Notes: generated by a model not told the origin, from the letters alone. A DNA stretch of 64,000 nt from JAHDVS01 sp964370985 (GCA_964370985.1 CAYJLE010000004.1:53809-117808); one strand, 5' to 3'; shown: positions 13,796 through 21,382, counted from the first letter of the stretch. Program-made: numbers and translations.

Positions 13796-13809
13796 TTAGC
13801 CGTGGCTAA
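13796..13809 (+). promoter_or_regulatory. DtxR/MntR-like palindrome over the start codon
   Basis: TTAGCC-GT-GGCTAA is an exact inverted repeat with 6-base arms, covering the GTG start of the multicopper oxidase. It resembles sites of DtxR-family metal regulators (TTAGG/CCTAA-type arms). The downstream genes encode a copper oxidase and a ZIP metal transporter, which fits metal control. The regulator itself is not in the window. Confidence 0.45.
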
Positions 13810-14812
13810 ATTTACGCGGAAGCAGCTGCTCGCGCTGGGTGCGCCGCTTGCGGCGGTGCCCGTGGTCGGGAAGGTCGCCCTCGTCCTCGACGGCGAGGCA
13901 GTGGATCGCGTCACACACCGGCATGCCCTGTCCTCGTCACATGCAGCGGGGGCGGCGGGTCACGCGGCGATGATCGGGGAGGGTGCGCCCGCGGTGGGTG
14001 GCCCGAACGATCTCGACGGGCTGCTGTATCCGCCGCCGGGACTGCCGTACGAGCTGGGGCAGGTGCGCGAGTACACGCTCCTCGCGACGGACACGGAGAT
14101 CGAGATCGCGCCGGGCGTGTTCTTCCCGGCGTGGGCATACAACGGGACCGTGCCCGGCCCGGTGATCCGGGCGACCGAGGACGATCTGCTGCGGGTGCGC
14201 TTTGCGAACGCCGGCGCGCATCCGCACACGATCCATTTCCACGGCATCCATCCGGCGAGCATGGACGGGGTGTTCGAGATCGTCGGGCCGGGCGAGGAGC
14301 TCACCTACGAGTTCCCCGCTCGGCCGGCCGGCTTCCACGTCTACCACTGCCACGCGGCCCCGCTGAAGAAGCACATCCACAAGGGGCTGTACGGAGCGTT
14401 CATCATCGACCCGAAGGCGCCGCGCGAGCCTGCGCGCGAGCTCGTGCTGGTCATGAACGGCTACGACACCGATGGCGACGGTGAGAACAATTTCTACACC
14501 GTCAACGGTCGCACGTTCTACTACGCGCGCCACCCGATCCAGGTGAAGCGCGGCGAGCTCGTACGCGTGTACCTGGCGAACCTGACCGAGTTCGACCTGA
14601 TCAACTCATTCCACCTGCACGGCGAGTTCTTCCGCTATCAGCCCACCGGCACGGGCGAGCATTGGGAGTACACCGACACGGTGATGCAGTGCCAGGGCCA
14701 GCGTGGCGTGCTCGAGATCCGGTTCTCGAACACCGGCGCGTTCATGTTCCACGCCCACCAGTCGGAGTTCGCCGAGCTCGGCTGGATGGGGTTCTTCCAG
14801 GTCATCGACTGA
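13802..14812 (+). CDS. Two-domain multicopper oxidase
   Basis: A 336-residue cupredoxin-fold oxidase, probably secreted or membrane-anchored. The N-terminus (KQLLALGAPLAAVPVVG) looks like an export signal but lacks twin arginines. Copper ligands are visible in HTIHFHGIH (about 142-150), HVYHCHA (about 179-185), SFHLHG (about 269-274) and MFHAHQSEFAELGWMG (about 315-330). Two cupredoxin domains place it near two-domain laccases and nitrite-reductase-like enzymes rather than three-domain laccases. The start is GTG 13802. It overlaps the ZIP gene by one base (TGATG), so the two are translationally coupled. The substrate is unknown; copper or other metal-ion oxidation is plausible given the partner. 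Confidence 0.85.
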   Translation: MAKFTRKQLLALGAPLAAVPVVGKVALVLDGEAVDRVTHRHALSSSHAAGAAGHAAMIGEGAPAVGGPNDLDGLLYPPPGLPYELGQVREYTLLATDTEIEIAPGVFFPAWAYNGTVPGPVIRATEDDLLRVRFANAGAHPHTIHFHGIHPASMDGVFEIVGPGEELTYEFPARPAGFHVYHCHAAPLKKHIHKGLYGAFIIDPKAPREPARELVLVMNGYDTDGDGENNFYTVNGRTFYYARHPIQVKRGELVRVYLANLTEFDLINSFHLHGEFFRYQPTGTGEHWEYTDTVMQCQGQRGVLEIRFSNTGAFMFHAHQSEFAELGWMGFFQVID

Positions 14813-15993
14813 TGGAGACCGGCTCCACCACGGCCGGGTCGCTCGGGTGGCGCCTCTGGGCGCTCGTCCCGATCTTGCTGCTCGCGCTCGTCGTCGGCGC
14901 GTTCGTCTCCGGCGGCTCCTCGCTCGTCGACCTCGTCGGCCGCAACCCTCCACCCGCCGACGAGCTCGACATCCGCCGGGTCACGTTCGAACCGGGTGAG
15001 ATCCGCGTCCTCGTCCGCAACCCGCAGTCCGACGAGATCACGATCGCGTCGGTCGCCGTCGACGACGCGATCGCCCCGTTCACCGTCGAGGGCGACAGCA
15101 CGCTCTCACGGCTGCGATCGAGCACGATCGTCATCCCCTACGACTGGGTCGAAGACGACCCGATCACGCTCGGTGTCACCAGCTCGAGCGGGATCCAGAC
15201 CGTTGCCGAGATTCCCGCGGCGGTCGAGACCCCCGCTCCTTCGGCGCGTGGGTTCCTCGGCTACGGGCTGATCGGGTTCCTCGTCGGCGTCGTCCCCGTC
15301 GCGCTCGGCCTGCTCTGGCTGCCCTCGCTGCGCCGCGCCGGCGCCCGCTGGCTGTCTGCATTCATGGCGCTCACCGCCGGACTGCTCACCTTTCTCGGCA
15401 TCGACGCCCTCTTCGAGGCGTTCGAGCTGCAAGCAGCGCTGCCGGGCGCGCTCGGCGGATCCGGGCTTGTCCTGCTCGGCGTCGCGCTCAGCGCCCTCGG
15501 CATGACCTTCCTCTCCACCAGGCTCGGCCGCCGCAGCGGCGCCACGGGCAGCACTCTCGCCCTGCTGGTCGCGATCGGGATCGGCCTCCACAATCTCGGC
15601 GAAGGGCTCGCGATCGGGGCCTCGTTCGCGTTCGGTGAGCTCCAGCTCGGCACCTTCCTGATCGTCGGCTTCATGATCCACAACGTCACCGAGGGCCTCG
15701 GCATCGCCTCCCCCATCGCCCGCGAACGTGTCACGATCGCCCTCGTCGCCGGGCTCGCGCTCATCGCCGGCGTCCCGACGATCCTCGGCACCTGGCTCGG
15801 CGGCTACGTCACGAACGACGTCCTCGGCGTCCTCTTCTTCGGGCTCGCCGCCGGCGCCGCCCTCCAGGTTGTCGTCGAGGTCGGCCGCTACGTGCGACGA
15901 AGCGCCCCGGGCGGCCTCCAGTCCGGCTGGGCAATCGGCGGCTACCTCGCCGGCATCACGATCATGTACCTCACGGGGCTCATCGCCGGCTGA
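14812..15993 (+). CDS. ZIP-family metal transporter with N-terminal extracytoplasmic domain
   Basis: 393 residues, starting at ATG 14812 inside the stop codon of the oxidase gene. One N-terminal membrane segment (about 12-33) is followed by a roughly 100-residue soluble, beta-rich region, and then about seven further membrane segments. The ZIP signature histidines are seen in HNLGEG (about 260) and HNVTEG (about 290), the metal pathway of transmembrane helices 4 and 5. ZIP proteins bring Zn, Fe or Mn into the cytoplasm. Pairing of a multicopper oxidase with a ZIP carrier suggests oxidation and uptake or homeostasis of a metal. The soluble N-terminal part may dock the oxidase (inference). Confidence 0.85.
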   Translation: METGSTTAGSLGWRLWALVPILLLALVVGAFVSGGSSLVDLVGRNPPPADELDIRRVTFEPGEIRVLVRNPQSDEITIASVAVDDAIAPFTVEGDSTLSRLRSSTIVIPYDWVEDDPITLGVTSSSGIQTVAEIPAAVETPAPSARGFLGYGLIGFLVGVVPVALGLLWLPSLRRAGARWLSAFMALTAGLLTFLGIDALFEAFELQAALPGALGGSGLVLLGVALSALGMTFLSTRLGRRSGATGSTLALLVAIGIGLHNLGEGLAIGASFAFGELQLGTFLIVGFMIHNVTEGLGIASPIARERVTIALVAGLALIAGVPTILGTWLGGYVTNDVLGVLFFGLAAGAALQVVVEVGRYVRRSAPGGLQSGWAIGGYLAGITIMYLTGLIAG

Positions 15994-16007
15994 GCAAGCA
16001 GGCGCGG

Positions 16008-16095
16008 GGGGCGGGACAAGTCCCGCCCCTACGGCACCAGCGGCGCCCGCACGCGCCCCGACAACGCGTAGGGGCGGGTCATGCCCCGCCCCTAC
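16008..16095. repeat. Two REP-like GC palindromes
   Basis: The first is GGGGCGGGAC-AA-GTCCCGCCCC (16008-16029), followed by TACG. The second is GTAGGGGCGGG-TCATGC-CCCGCCCCTAC (16068-16095). They fill the gap between the converging ZIP gene and rplL and could act as a bidirectional terminator, although no T-tract is present. Related copies occur at 18581 and 42127-42230. Confidence 0.85.
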
Positions 16096-16120
16096 AGCAG
16101 CAAACGGTCGCTGCTCGGCC

Positions 16121-16507
16121 CTACTTGAGCTCGACGGTGGCGCCGACCTCCTCGAGCTGCGCCTTGACCGAATCGGCCTCGTCCTTGGCGACGCCCTCCT
16201 TCACTGCCTTCGGAGCCGCGTCAACGAGGTCCTTCGCCTCCTTCAGACCGAGGCCGGTGACGGCCCGGACGACCTTGATCACCTGGATCTTCTTGTCACC
16301 CGCGGCCGTGAGGACCACGTCGAAGTCGGTCTTCTCCTCGGCCTCGGCGGCGCCGTCGCCGCCGCCGCCGGCGGCGCCGGGCGCCGCAACCGCGATCGGT
16401 GCGGCGGCGGTGATGCCCCACTCATCCTCGATCTTCTTCTTCAGCTCGACGAGCTCGAGAACGGTCATGCTCCCGAGCTGCTCGAACACGGTGTCGACTG
16501 CGCTCAT
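16121..16507 (-). CDS. rplL: Ribosomal protein L7/L12
   Basis: 128 residues. It forms the ribosomal stalk that recruits translation GTPases. It has the typical layout: an N-terminal dimerisation helix (VLELVELKKKIEDEW), a flexible Ala/Gly-rich hinge (about 35-55) and the conserved C-terminal domain with KKIQVIKVVR and GLGLKEAKDLVD. The ATG at 16507 overlaps the rplJ stop codon by four bases (ATGA), giving coupled translation, as expected since L10 binds L12 dimers in defined ratio. In most Actinobacteria rpoB would follow; here a divergent metal operon intervenes. Confidence 0.97.
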   Translation of the reverse strand: MSAVDTVFEQLGSMTVLELVELKKKIEDEWGITAAAPIAVAAPGAAGGGGDGAAEAEEKTDFDVVLTAAGDKKIQVIKVVRAVTGLGLKEAKDLVDAAPKAVKEGVAKDEADSVKAQLEEVGATVELK

Positions 16508-17214
16508 TCCTCGTCCTTTCCCTCCGGCTCCTCTGTCGCAGGAGCCTCGTCCTGATCCTGACTTTCCTCGTCCTGGGTCTCCTCGCCCGGCTCACTCGCC
16601 TCTGCCTCCGGCTCCGGCTCTGCCTCCGGCTCCGGCTCCGGCTCCGGCGCTTCCGACACGGCGGGCGCAACGGGCGCCAGCTCGGCCGCCGGGCCCGGAC
16701 CGAGCTGCTCGACCCGGGCGTCGATCAGCCCGACGAGATCCGTGAGCGGCGCGCTCACGATCCCGAGCAGCCCCGTCAACGGGGCGACGATAGCGCCGAG
16801 CACCTGGCCTCTCAACACGTCGACCGGCGGCAACGAGGCGAGTTGCTTGACGTCGTCCTCGCCGACCGGTCGACCGGCAAGCACGCCGCCCTTGAGCCCG
16901 AGCCGCCGCGTCTGCCTCGCTGTCTCGTCGAGCGCCTTGGCAACGGCCACCATGTCGCCGTCGTGAACGAACGCGATCGCGGTCGGCCCGGTCAGGAGCT
17001 CGAGCAGCGCCTCGACCCCCGCCGCCTCCGCCGCCCGGCGCGTGAGCGTGTTCTTGACGACGGTGAGCTGCGCACCGCTCTCGAGCAGCCGCGTGCGCAG
17101 GCCGTCCAGCTCCTTGTGGGTGAGGCCTCGGTAGTCGGCGACGATCAGCGTCTCGGCCGTGCGCAGGCGCTCGGTGAGCTCGGCGACGATGCGCTCCTTG
17201 TTCTCCCTCAGCAT
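16504..17214 (-). CDS. rplJ: Ribosomal protein L10 with acidic tail
   Basis: 236 residues, compared with about 165-180 in most bacteria. The N-terminal 23S RNA-binding domain (ENKERIVAELTERLRTAET; DYRGLTHKELDGLR; VVKNTLTRRA) and the C-terminal helix that carries L12 dimers are complete. About 60 further residues are a low-complexity Glu/Pro/Ala tail (EPEPEPEAEPEPEAEA-type), seen in other high-GC Actinobacteria and of unknown role. The start is ATG 17214 with GGAGG six bases upstream. Expression is probably autoregulated through the leader at 17240-17400. Confidence 0.96.
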   Translation of the reverse strand: MLRENKERIVAELTERLRTAETLIVADYRGLTHKELDGLRTRLLESGAQLTVVKNTLTRRAAEAAGVEALLELLTGPTAIAFVHDGDMVAVAKALDETARQTRRLGLKGGVLAGRPVGEDDVKQLASLPPVDVLRGQVLGAIVAPLTGLLGIVSAPLTDLVGLIDARVEQLGPGPAAELAPVAPAVSEAPEPEPEPEAEPEPEAEASEPGEETQDEESQDQDEAPATEEPEGKDEE

Positions 17215-17239
17215 CCCCGGCCTCCGGCCCTGAACCGCT

Positions 17240-17400
17240 CGTCCATCGCGTGGTCTCCTCTCTCGACACGAAACCCGCCGTGAGGCGGGCAGAGGCGGAG
17301 GTCGTGATCCCCGTGTCTACCGCCTCGACCGGACTTCCGCCCTTGCGGGCTGCCGGTTGTCTTCGGCGAGAGCGTGGTGTCGGTTGGTGCTCGCAGCCTA
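17240..17400 (-). ncRNA. L10 leader (rplJ-rplL autoregulatory RNA)
   Basis: The non-coding gap between rplA and rplJ contains, on the minus strand, GCCGAAGACAACCGGC, a GC stem and GGAAGTCCGGTC, the order and motifs known from the ribosomal L10 leader family, where L10-L12 binds and represses its own mRNA. Downstream, at 17271-17289, a CCCGCC-TCAC-GGCGGG hairpin followed by TTT could be an attenuator between the leader and rplJ. Boundaries are approximate. Confidence 0.7.
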
Positions 17401-17410
17401 GCGGTCCCGC

Positions 17411-18142
17411 TCAGGCGGGTACCGGCGCCTCCTCGAACTCGGCGGTGATGTCGCGGGTGCGGCCCGGGTCGACCTTCACGCCCGGGCCCATCGACGTCGT
17501 CACCGTGATCGACCGGATGTAGCGGCCTTTCGCGACAGCCGGTTTCGCCCGGACGATCTCCTCGACCACGACGGCGTAGTTCTCGAGCAGCGCGCGCTCG
17601 TCGAAGCTCTTCTTGCCGATCGGCAGGTGGACGTTCGCGCCGCGGTCGGTGCGGTACTCGAGCTTGCCCGCCTTCGCGTCGCGAACGGCCTTGGCGACGT
17701 CGAACGTGACAGTGCCGGTCTTCGGGTTCGGCATCTTGCCGCGAGGCCCGAGGATCCGCCCGAGCTTGCCGACGACGCCCATCAGATCCGGGGTCGCGAC
17801 CGCGATGTCGAAGTCGTCGAAACCGCCCTCGATGCTCGTGGCCAGGTCGGCCGAGCCGACGACGTCGGCGCCCGCGTCCTCCGCCTCCTTCGCCTTCTCG
17901 CCCTCTGCGAAGACGGCGACCCGCATCTCGCGGCCGGTCCCGTGCGGGAGCATCAGCGTGCCGCGGAGCTGCTGGTCGGCATGCCGCACGTTGAGCCCGA
18001 GGTTGAAGTGGGTCTCCACGGTCTCGTCGAACTTCGCCGGCTCGAGCGACTTGAGCAGCCGGATCGCCTCGAGCGGCGTATAGGCGTGCTCGCGGTCGAC
18101 CTGCCCCCGCGCGTTCCGGTAGCGCTTCCCACGGTCTGCCAT
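17411..18142 (-). CDS. rplA: Ribosomal protein L1
   Basis: 243 residues, normal length. L1 forms the mobile L1 stalk at the ribosomal E site and in many bacteria represses its own operon. Conserved segments are visible: RGTLMLPHGTGR, GVVGKLGRILGPRGKMPNPK and YIRSITVTTSMGPGVKVD. The start ATG shares one base with the rplK stop (TGATG), so the two are coupled. The L10 leader follows its stop codon. Confidence 0.97.
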   Translation of the reverse strand: MADRGKRYRNARGQVDREHAYTPLEAIRLLKSLEPAKFDETVETHFNLGLNVRHADQQLRGTLMLPHGTGREMRVAVFAEGEKAKEAEDAGADVVGSADLATSIEGGFDDFDIAVATPDLMGVVGKLGRILGPRGKMPNPKTGTVTFDVAKAVRDAKAGKLEYRTDRGANVHLPIGKKSFDERALLENYAVVVEEIVRAKPAVAKGRYIRSITVTTSMGPGVKVDPGRTRDITAEFEEAPVPA

Positions 18143-18567
18143 CAGTCCTCCACCTCCACTCCCATCGACCGGGCCGTCCCCGCGATCACGAGCATGGCCT
18201 GGTCGACGTCTCGCGCGTTCAGGTCGACGAGCTTCGTCTCCGCGATGCTCCTGAGCTGAGCGCGGGTCAGACGCCCGACCTTCTCCCGGTTCGGCTCGGC
18301 CGAGCCCTTCTCGAGACCGAGCGCCTCCCTGATCAGGACGGCGGCGGGCGGCGTCTTCGTGATGAACGTGAACGAGCGGTCCTCGAACACCGTGATCTCG
18401 ACGGGCGTGATACGCCCGTTCTGGTCGGTCGTCTGGGCGTTGAACGCCTTGCAGAACTCCATGATGTTGACCCCGTGCTGGCCGAGCGCAGGCCCGACCG
18501 GCGGCGCAGGGTTCGCCTGCCCGCCCGGGATCTGGAGCTTGATCATCGTCAGTACTTTCTTGGCCAT
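18142..18567 (-). CDS. rplK: Ribosomal protein L11
   Basis: 141 residues, full length. L11 shapes the GTPase-associated centre of 23S RNA and is needed for stringent activation of Rel and for thiopeptide binding. The N-terminal KLQIPGGQANPAPPVGPALGQHG with the proline-rich segment, and the C-terminal RNA-binding domain (ARDVDQAMLVIAGTARSMG), are clear. It is the first of the K-A pair and lies 41 bases after nusG, across the palindrome at 18581. Confidence 0.97.
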   Translation of the reverse strand: MAKKVLTMIKLQIPGGQANPAPPVGPALGQHGVNIMEFCKAFNAQTTDQNGRITPVEITVFEDRSFTFITKTPPAAVLIREALGLEKGSAEPNREKVGRLTRAQLRSIAETKLVDLNARDVDQAMLVIAGTARSMGVEVED

Positions 18568-18580
18568 TCCTTGTTTCCTC

Positions 18581-18604
18581 GGGCCGGACAGATCCGGCCC
18601 CTAC
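18581..18604. repeat. REP-like GC palindrome between nusG and rplK
   Basis: GGGCCGGA-CAGA-TCCGGCCC followed by CTAC. It is the same family as the copies near 16.0 kb and 42.1-42.2 kb (the GGCCGGAC subtype). It sits inside the nusG-rplK gap on the transcribed strand, so it would form an RNA hairpin within the operon. Confidence 0.75.
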
Positions 18605-18608
18605 GGGG

Positions 18609-19136
18609 TCAATCGATCTTCTTCACCTGGTCGAACGACAGCTCCACCGGCACCTGCCGCTCGAAGATGTTCACGAGCACCTTGAGCTTGTGCTGGTCCG
18701 GGTTCACGTCGACGATCTCGCCGTCGAAGTCGGACAGCGGGCCCGATGTTACCTTCACCGACTCGCCGAGCTCGAACTGAGCGACCGCGCGCGGCCGCTC
18801 CGCGGCCGTCGCCGTGTGCAGGATCCGGTCGACCTCCGGCTTCGACAGCGGCACCGGCGTCGCGCCGGAGCCGACGAACCCCGTGACGCCCGGGGTGTTC
18901 TTCACCACCGACCAGGAGTCGTCCGTCATCTCCATGTTCACGAGCACGTACCCGGGGAGCACCCTCTTCTCCGTCTGCACCTTCTGGCCGTCCTTCGTCT
19001 CGACGACCTGCTCGGTCGGCACGACGACACGGCGAAACGACGGCTGCTGGTTCATCGAGACGATGCGGTGCTCGAGATTGGCCTTCACCTTGTTCTCGTG
19101 ACCCGAGTAGGTGTTGATGACGTACCACTGGAACAT
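18609..19136 (-). CDS. nusG: Transcription termination/antitermination factor NusG
   Basis: 175 residues. NusG binds the beta-prime clamp and links transcription to Rho or the ribosome. The NGN domain (WYVINTYSGHENKVK; PGYVLVNMEMTDDSW) and the C-terminal KOW domain (GESVKVTSGPLSDFDGEI) are intact. I choose ATG 19136, preceded by AGGG at six bases, over the TTG two codons earlier, which lacks spacing for a ribosome site. It follows secE by 16 bases, the usual secE-nusG order. Confidence 0.96.
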   Translation of the reverse strand: MFQWYVINTYSGHENKVKANLEHRIVSMNQQPSFRRVVVPTEQVVETKDGQKVQTEKRVLPGYVLVNMEMTDDSWSVVKNTPGVTGFVGSGATPVPLSKPEVDRILHTATAAERPRAVAQFELGESVKVTSGPLSDFDGEIVDVNPDQHKLKVLVNIFERQVPVELSFDQVKKID

Positions 19137-19152
19137 GGGCAACCCTGCTGTG

Positions 19153-19479
19153 TTAGCGGAGGAGGACGTCGCGGACGAGCCGGCTCAGCGCCTCGTCCGC
19201 GGCCCAGAGGAAGACGCCGACGACGGCGATCGCGATCAGGACGACTACGGTAGCGGAGACGAGCTGGCGCTGGCCGGGCCATTCGACCTTCTTCAGCTCG
19301 GCGGCGGACTCGCCGGCAAAGGCCCTGACGCCCCCGCGGCGTTCGCGCTTCTGCCCGGTCTGCGCCTTGGTCTCGCCGGCCGGCCGCACCTGCTGGCGGC
19401 GCGCGCGGGCACGCTCGGCAGCCGACCCGGTCGCCGGCGCCTGGTAGTCCTTGCTGCGACGCGTGCGAGAGCGAGCCAC
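19153..19479 (-). CDS. secE: Preprotein translocase subunit SecE
   Basis: 108 residues from GTG 19479. SecE clamps SecY in the Sec channel. The C-terminal half has the conserved amphipathic region (FAGESAAELKKVEWPGQRQ) and the single membrane helix (LVSATVVVLIAIAVVGVFLW). The N-terminal half is a basic, Arg/Gln/Ala-rich extension of about 50 residues, typical of high-GC Actinobacteria. An open frame continues upstream over rpmG but that is a shadow of the L33 gene. It lies 10 bases after rpmG. Confidence 0.93.
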   Translation of the reverse strand: MARSRTRRSKDYQAPATGSAAERARARRQQVRPAGETKAQTGQKRERRGGVRAFAGESAAELKKVEWPGQRQLVSATVVVLIAIAVVGVFLWAADEALSRLVRDVLLR

Positions 19480-19489
19480 GGCCGGGTCC

Positions 19490-19654
19490 CTACCGGGTCT
19501 CCCGGTGGGGCGTGTGGCGTCCGCACCAGCGGCAGTACTTCGAGAACTCGACCCGGTCGGGCGTGTTGCGCTTCGACTTCGTCGTCTGGTAGTTCCGCCG
19601 CTTGCACTCCGTGCAGGCAAGCGTGATCGCGACTCGGACTCCGGTTTTCGCCAC
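19490..19654 (-). CDS. rpmG: Ribosomal protein L33 (zinc-binding form)
   Basis: 54 residues, GTG start at 19654, TAG stop at 19490-19492. The sequence begins AKTGVRVAITLACTECKRRN after fMet and ends YCRWCGRHTPHRETR. The two Cys pairs (CTEC and CRWC) mark the zinc-ribbon (C+) version of L33. It precedes secE and nusG, as in most Actinobacteria, and follows tRNA-Met. Confidence 0.95.
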   Translation of the reverse strand: MAKTGVRVAITLACTECKRRNYQTTKSKRNTPDRVEFSKYCRWCGRHTPHRETR

Positions 19655-19688
19655 TGTGCTCTCTCTCTCGGATTGACGGGCGGTGCAG

Positions 19689-19762
19689 TAGCGGCGGGAG
19701 GACTCGAACCTCCGACACGCGGATTATGATTCCGCTGCTCTAACCAACTGAGCTACGCCGCC
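19689..19762 (-). tRNA. tRNA-Met (anticodon CAT)
   Basis: 74 nt, no encoded CCA. The acceptor stem GGCGGCG pairs with CGCCGCT (the first pair is G-U), the D arm holds GCTCAGTTGGTTAGAGC, the anticodon stem GCGGA/TCCGC encloses loop ATCATAA, and the T arm is GGAGG-TTCGAGT-CCTCC. The paired acceptor and the lack of initiator features favour elongator tRNA-Met over tRNA-fMet; a lysidine-modified tRNA-Ile(CAT) cannot be fully excluded. Confidence 0.93.
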
Positions 19763-19838
19763 GCGCCGCGCGCAGTGTAGCAAGCGACTCCGGCCCGCAG
19801 CACGGGTCGCGTGGTAGCTCGCCGGGGCGTCTCCGCAC

Positions 19839-19844
19839 TATGAT
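19839..19844 (+). promoter_or_regulatory. -10 box for a leaderless transcript
   Basis: TATGAT lies six bases before the ATG at 19851. With a usual 6-8 base distance from -10 to the start of transcription, the mRNA would begin at the start codon. No clear -35 is seen. Confidence 0.4.
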
Positions 19845-19850
19845 CCGCTC

Positions 19851-20258
19851 ATGCCCGTCGACGGCACCGACGTGCTTGCGCGCACACCGCTCCTGGCCGG
19901 GCTCGAGCGCGGCGAACTCGAGCAGCTCGCGCGCTCGTTTCGCGAGCGGACGTTTCCGGCGGGCTCCGCGGTCACGCGCGAGGGCGAGGCGGGCGTCGGC
20001 TTCTTCGTGATCGTCGAGGGAACGGCGAACGTCTCCGTCGGCGGCGAGCCGCGTGGAACGCTCGGCCCGGGCGACTCGTTCGGGGAGCTCGCCCTGATCG
20101 ACGAGGGCCCGCGCGCCGCGACGATCACGGCGACCTCCGATCTGCGCTGCATGGCGCTCTCCGCCTGGGAGTTCCGGCCGTTCGTCCAGGAGCACCCGAC
20201 CGTGGCGTGGACGCTCCTCAGGACGCTCGTCCGCCTGGTGCGCGACACCGGCGCGTAG
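19851..20258 (+). CDS. Cyclic nucleotide-binding domain protein
   Basis: 135 residues, a single cNMP-binding (CAP-type) beta-roll domain with no DNA-binding or catalytic domain attached. Visible features are REGEAGVGFFVIVEGTANV, the phosphate-binding cassette GDSFGELALIDEGPRAATI, and the C-terminal helix LSAWEFRPFVQEHP. The cassette (GE-L...R-A) is well conserved, so ligand binding is possible. Without an output domain it may be a regulatory module or an eroded relative of Crp. Transcription probably starts at the ATG (see 19839-19844). It converges with the FAD oxidase 11 bases away. Confidence 0.85.
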   Translation: MPVDGTDVLARTPLLAGLERGELEQLARSFRERTFPAGSAVTREGEAGVGFFVIVEGTANVSVGGEPRGTLGPGDSFGELALIDEGPRAATITATSDLRCMALSAWEFRPFVQEHPTVAWTLLRTLVRLVRDTGA

Positions 20259-20269
20259 AGCCCGGACGC

Positions 20270-21382
20270 TCAGACCACGTTCAGCTCGACCCTCTCGGCC
20301 CCGCCGGCGAAGCGCTCGACCGCGAGCGGGGACAGGTCGAAGTGGGTGGGACGCTCGAGCGCGAGGTCGGCCACGTGCTCACCGACCACCGGCCCCTGCT
20401 GGAAACCGTGCCCGGAGAACCCGGTTGCGTAGACGAGGCCGGCCGGCTGGGCCGCCACGCCGACGATCGCGTTGTGGTCGGGGCTCATCTCGTAGTAGCC
20501 CCACCAGCCGCCCCGAACCTCGAGCTCGGCCAGCGAAGGCAGCCGGGCGGCCGCGACCGGCGCCAGCTCCTCGAGGCTCCGTTCGCGACCGCCGAGGAGC
20601 AGGCCCCGGCCCTCCCGGTGCAGGTAGAAGCCGGTCGCGAAGTCGATCGTCAGCGGGAGCTCGTGCGGCAGCGAGTCGCCGGGCCCGGTGAAGAAGACGT
20701 GGCGCGGCTCGGGGCGAACGGGCAGGTCGAGGCCGGCCGTGGCGGCGAGCTCGCGCGACCAGACGCCGGCCGCGACGATCACCCGCTCCGTCGCGATCAT
20801 CCCGTCGGCGGTCTCGACGCCCGTGACGCGGTCGTGCTCGACGGCGATCCGCACGGCGGCGCACCCCTGGACGATCGCCGCCCCCAGCGCGGTCGCGGCG
20901 GACGCGTAGCCCTGGACCGCGGCCTCGGGCGTCGCGTACCCGTCGATCGGGCAGAACGTGGCCGCCAGCAGGTCGTCGACGACGAGACCGGGCACGATCT
21001 CCGCGGCCTCCGAGGGCTCGAGCAGCCGAGACGGAACGCCGAGACGCTGCTGGAGCGCGAGCGAACGGTCGAACGAGGCAACGTCCTCGTCCCGGGAGAG
21101 CAGGAACAGGTAGCCCCACTGCTTGAAGTCGATCTCGCCGCCGGGCTCCTCGGCGAAGCGCTCGAACCGGCGGATGCACTCGAGCGCGATCCGGACGTTC
21201 AGCTCGTCGGAGAACTGCGCCCGAATCCCGCCAGCGGCCTTGCTCGTCGAGCCCGAGCCGAGGGTGTCGCGCTCGACCAGGACAGCGTCGGAGCAGCCAG
21301 CCTTCGCCAGGTGGTAGAGAGCGCTCGTCCCCGTGATCCCACCGCCGACGACGACGACCGCGGCGCTTCGCGGCGGCCGCAT
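20270..21382 (-). CDS. FAD-dependent amino-acid/sarcosine-type oxidase (DAO family)
   Basis: 370 residues. The Rossmann FAD motif VVVVGGGITGTSALYHLA starts at about residue 9, followed by the GSGSTSKAAGGIRAQF segment that in the DAO family binds FAD. The C-terminal YATGFSGHGFQQGPVVGE motif is also typical. Members oxidise secondary or D-amino acids, including sarcosine and glycine derivatives; the exact substrate cannot be read. The ATG at 21382 overlaps the stop of the upstream metallopeptidase gene by one base, indicating a two-gene operon. Confidence 0.85.
   Translation of the reverse strand: MRPPRSAAVVVVGGGITGTSALYHLAKAGCSDAVLVERDTLGSGSTSKAAGGIRAQFSDELNVRIALECIRRFERFAEEPGGEIDFKQWGYLFLLSRDEDVASFDRSLALQQRLGVPSRLLEPSEAAEIVPGLVVDDLLAATFCPIDGYATPEAAVQGYASAATALGAAIVQGCAAVRIAVEHDRVTGVETADGMIATERVIVAAGVWSRELAATAGLDLPVRPEPRHVFFTGPGDSLPHELPLTIDFATGFYLHREGRGLLLGGRERSLEELAPVAAARLPSLAELEVRGGWWGYYEMSPDHNAIVGVAAQPAGLVYATGFSGHGFQQGPVVGEHVADLALERPTHFDLSPLAVERFAGGAERVELNVV

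Larger units (their letters stand above)
13395..13801. other. Divergent intergenic region rpoB / multicopper oxidase
   Basis: These 407 bases separate rpoB (minus) from the metal operon (plus). They hold a candidate rpoB promoter (13471-13500), an 18-base direct repeat (13592-13667), a candidate promoter for the plus-strand operon (13756-13784) and a metal-regulator-like palindrome across its start codon. I see no convincing small gene; the open frames are GC-rich shadows. Confidence 0.7.

Noticed and set aside
13802..14812. Copper nitrite reductase
   Set aside because: The copper motifs fit, but the protein is joined to a ZIP transporter and no denitrification gene accompanies it; the general name two-domain multicopper oxidase is safer.
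16008..16095. CRISPR-like repeat pair
   Set aside because: The two copies are palindromes of different length with no regular spacer and no cas genes; they fit REP-like elements or terminators.
19689..19762. Initiator tRNA
   Set aside because: The acceptor stem is paired at the first position (G-U) and the anticodon stem lacks the three G-C pairs of initiators.
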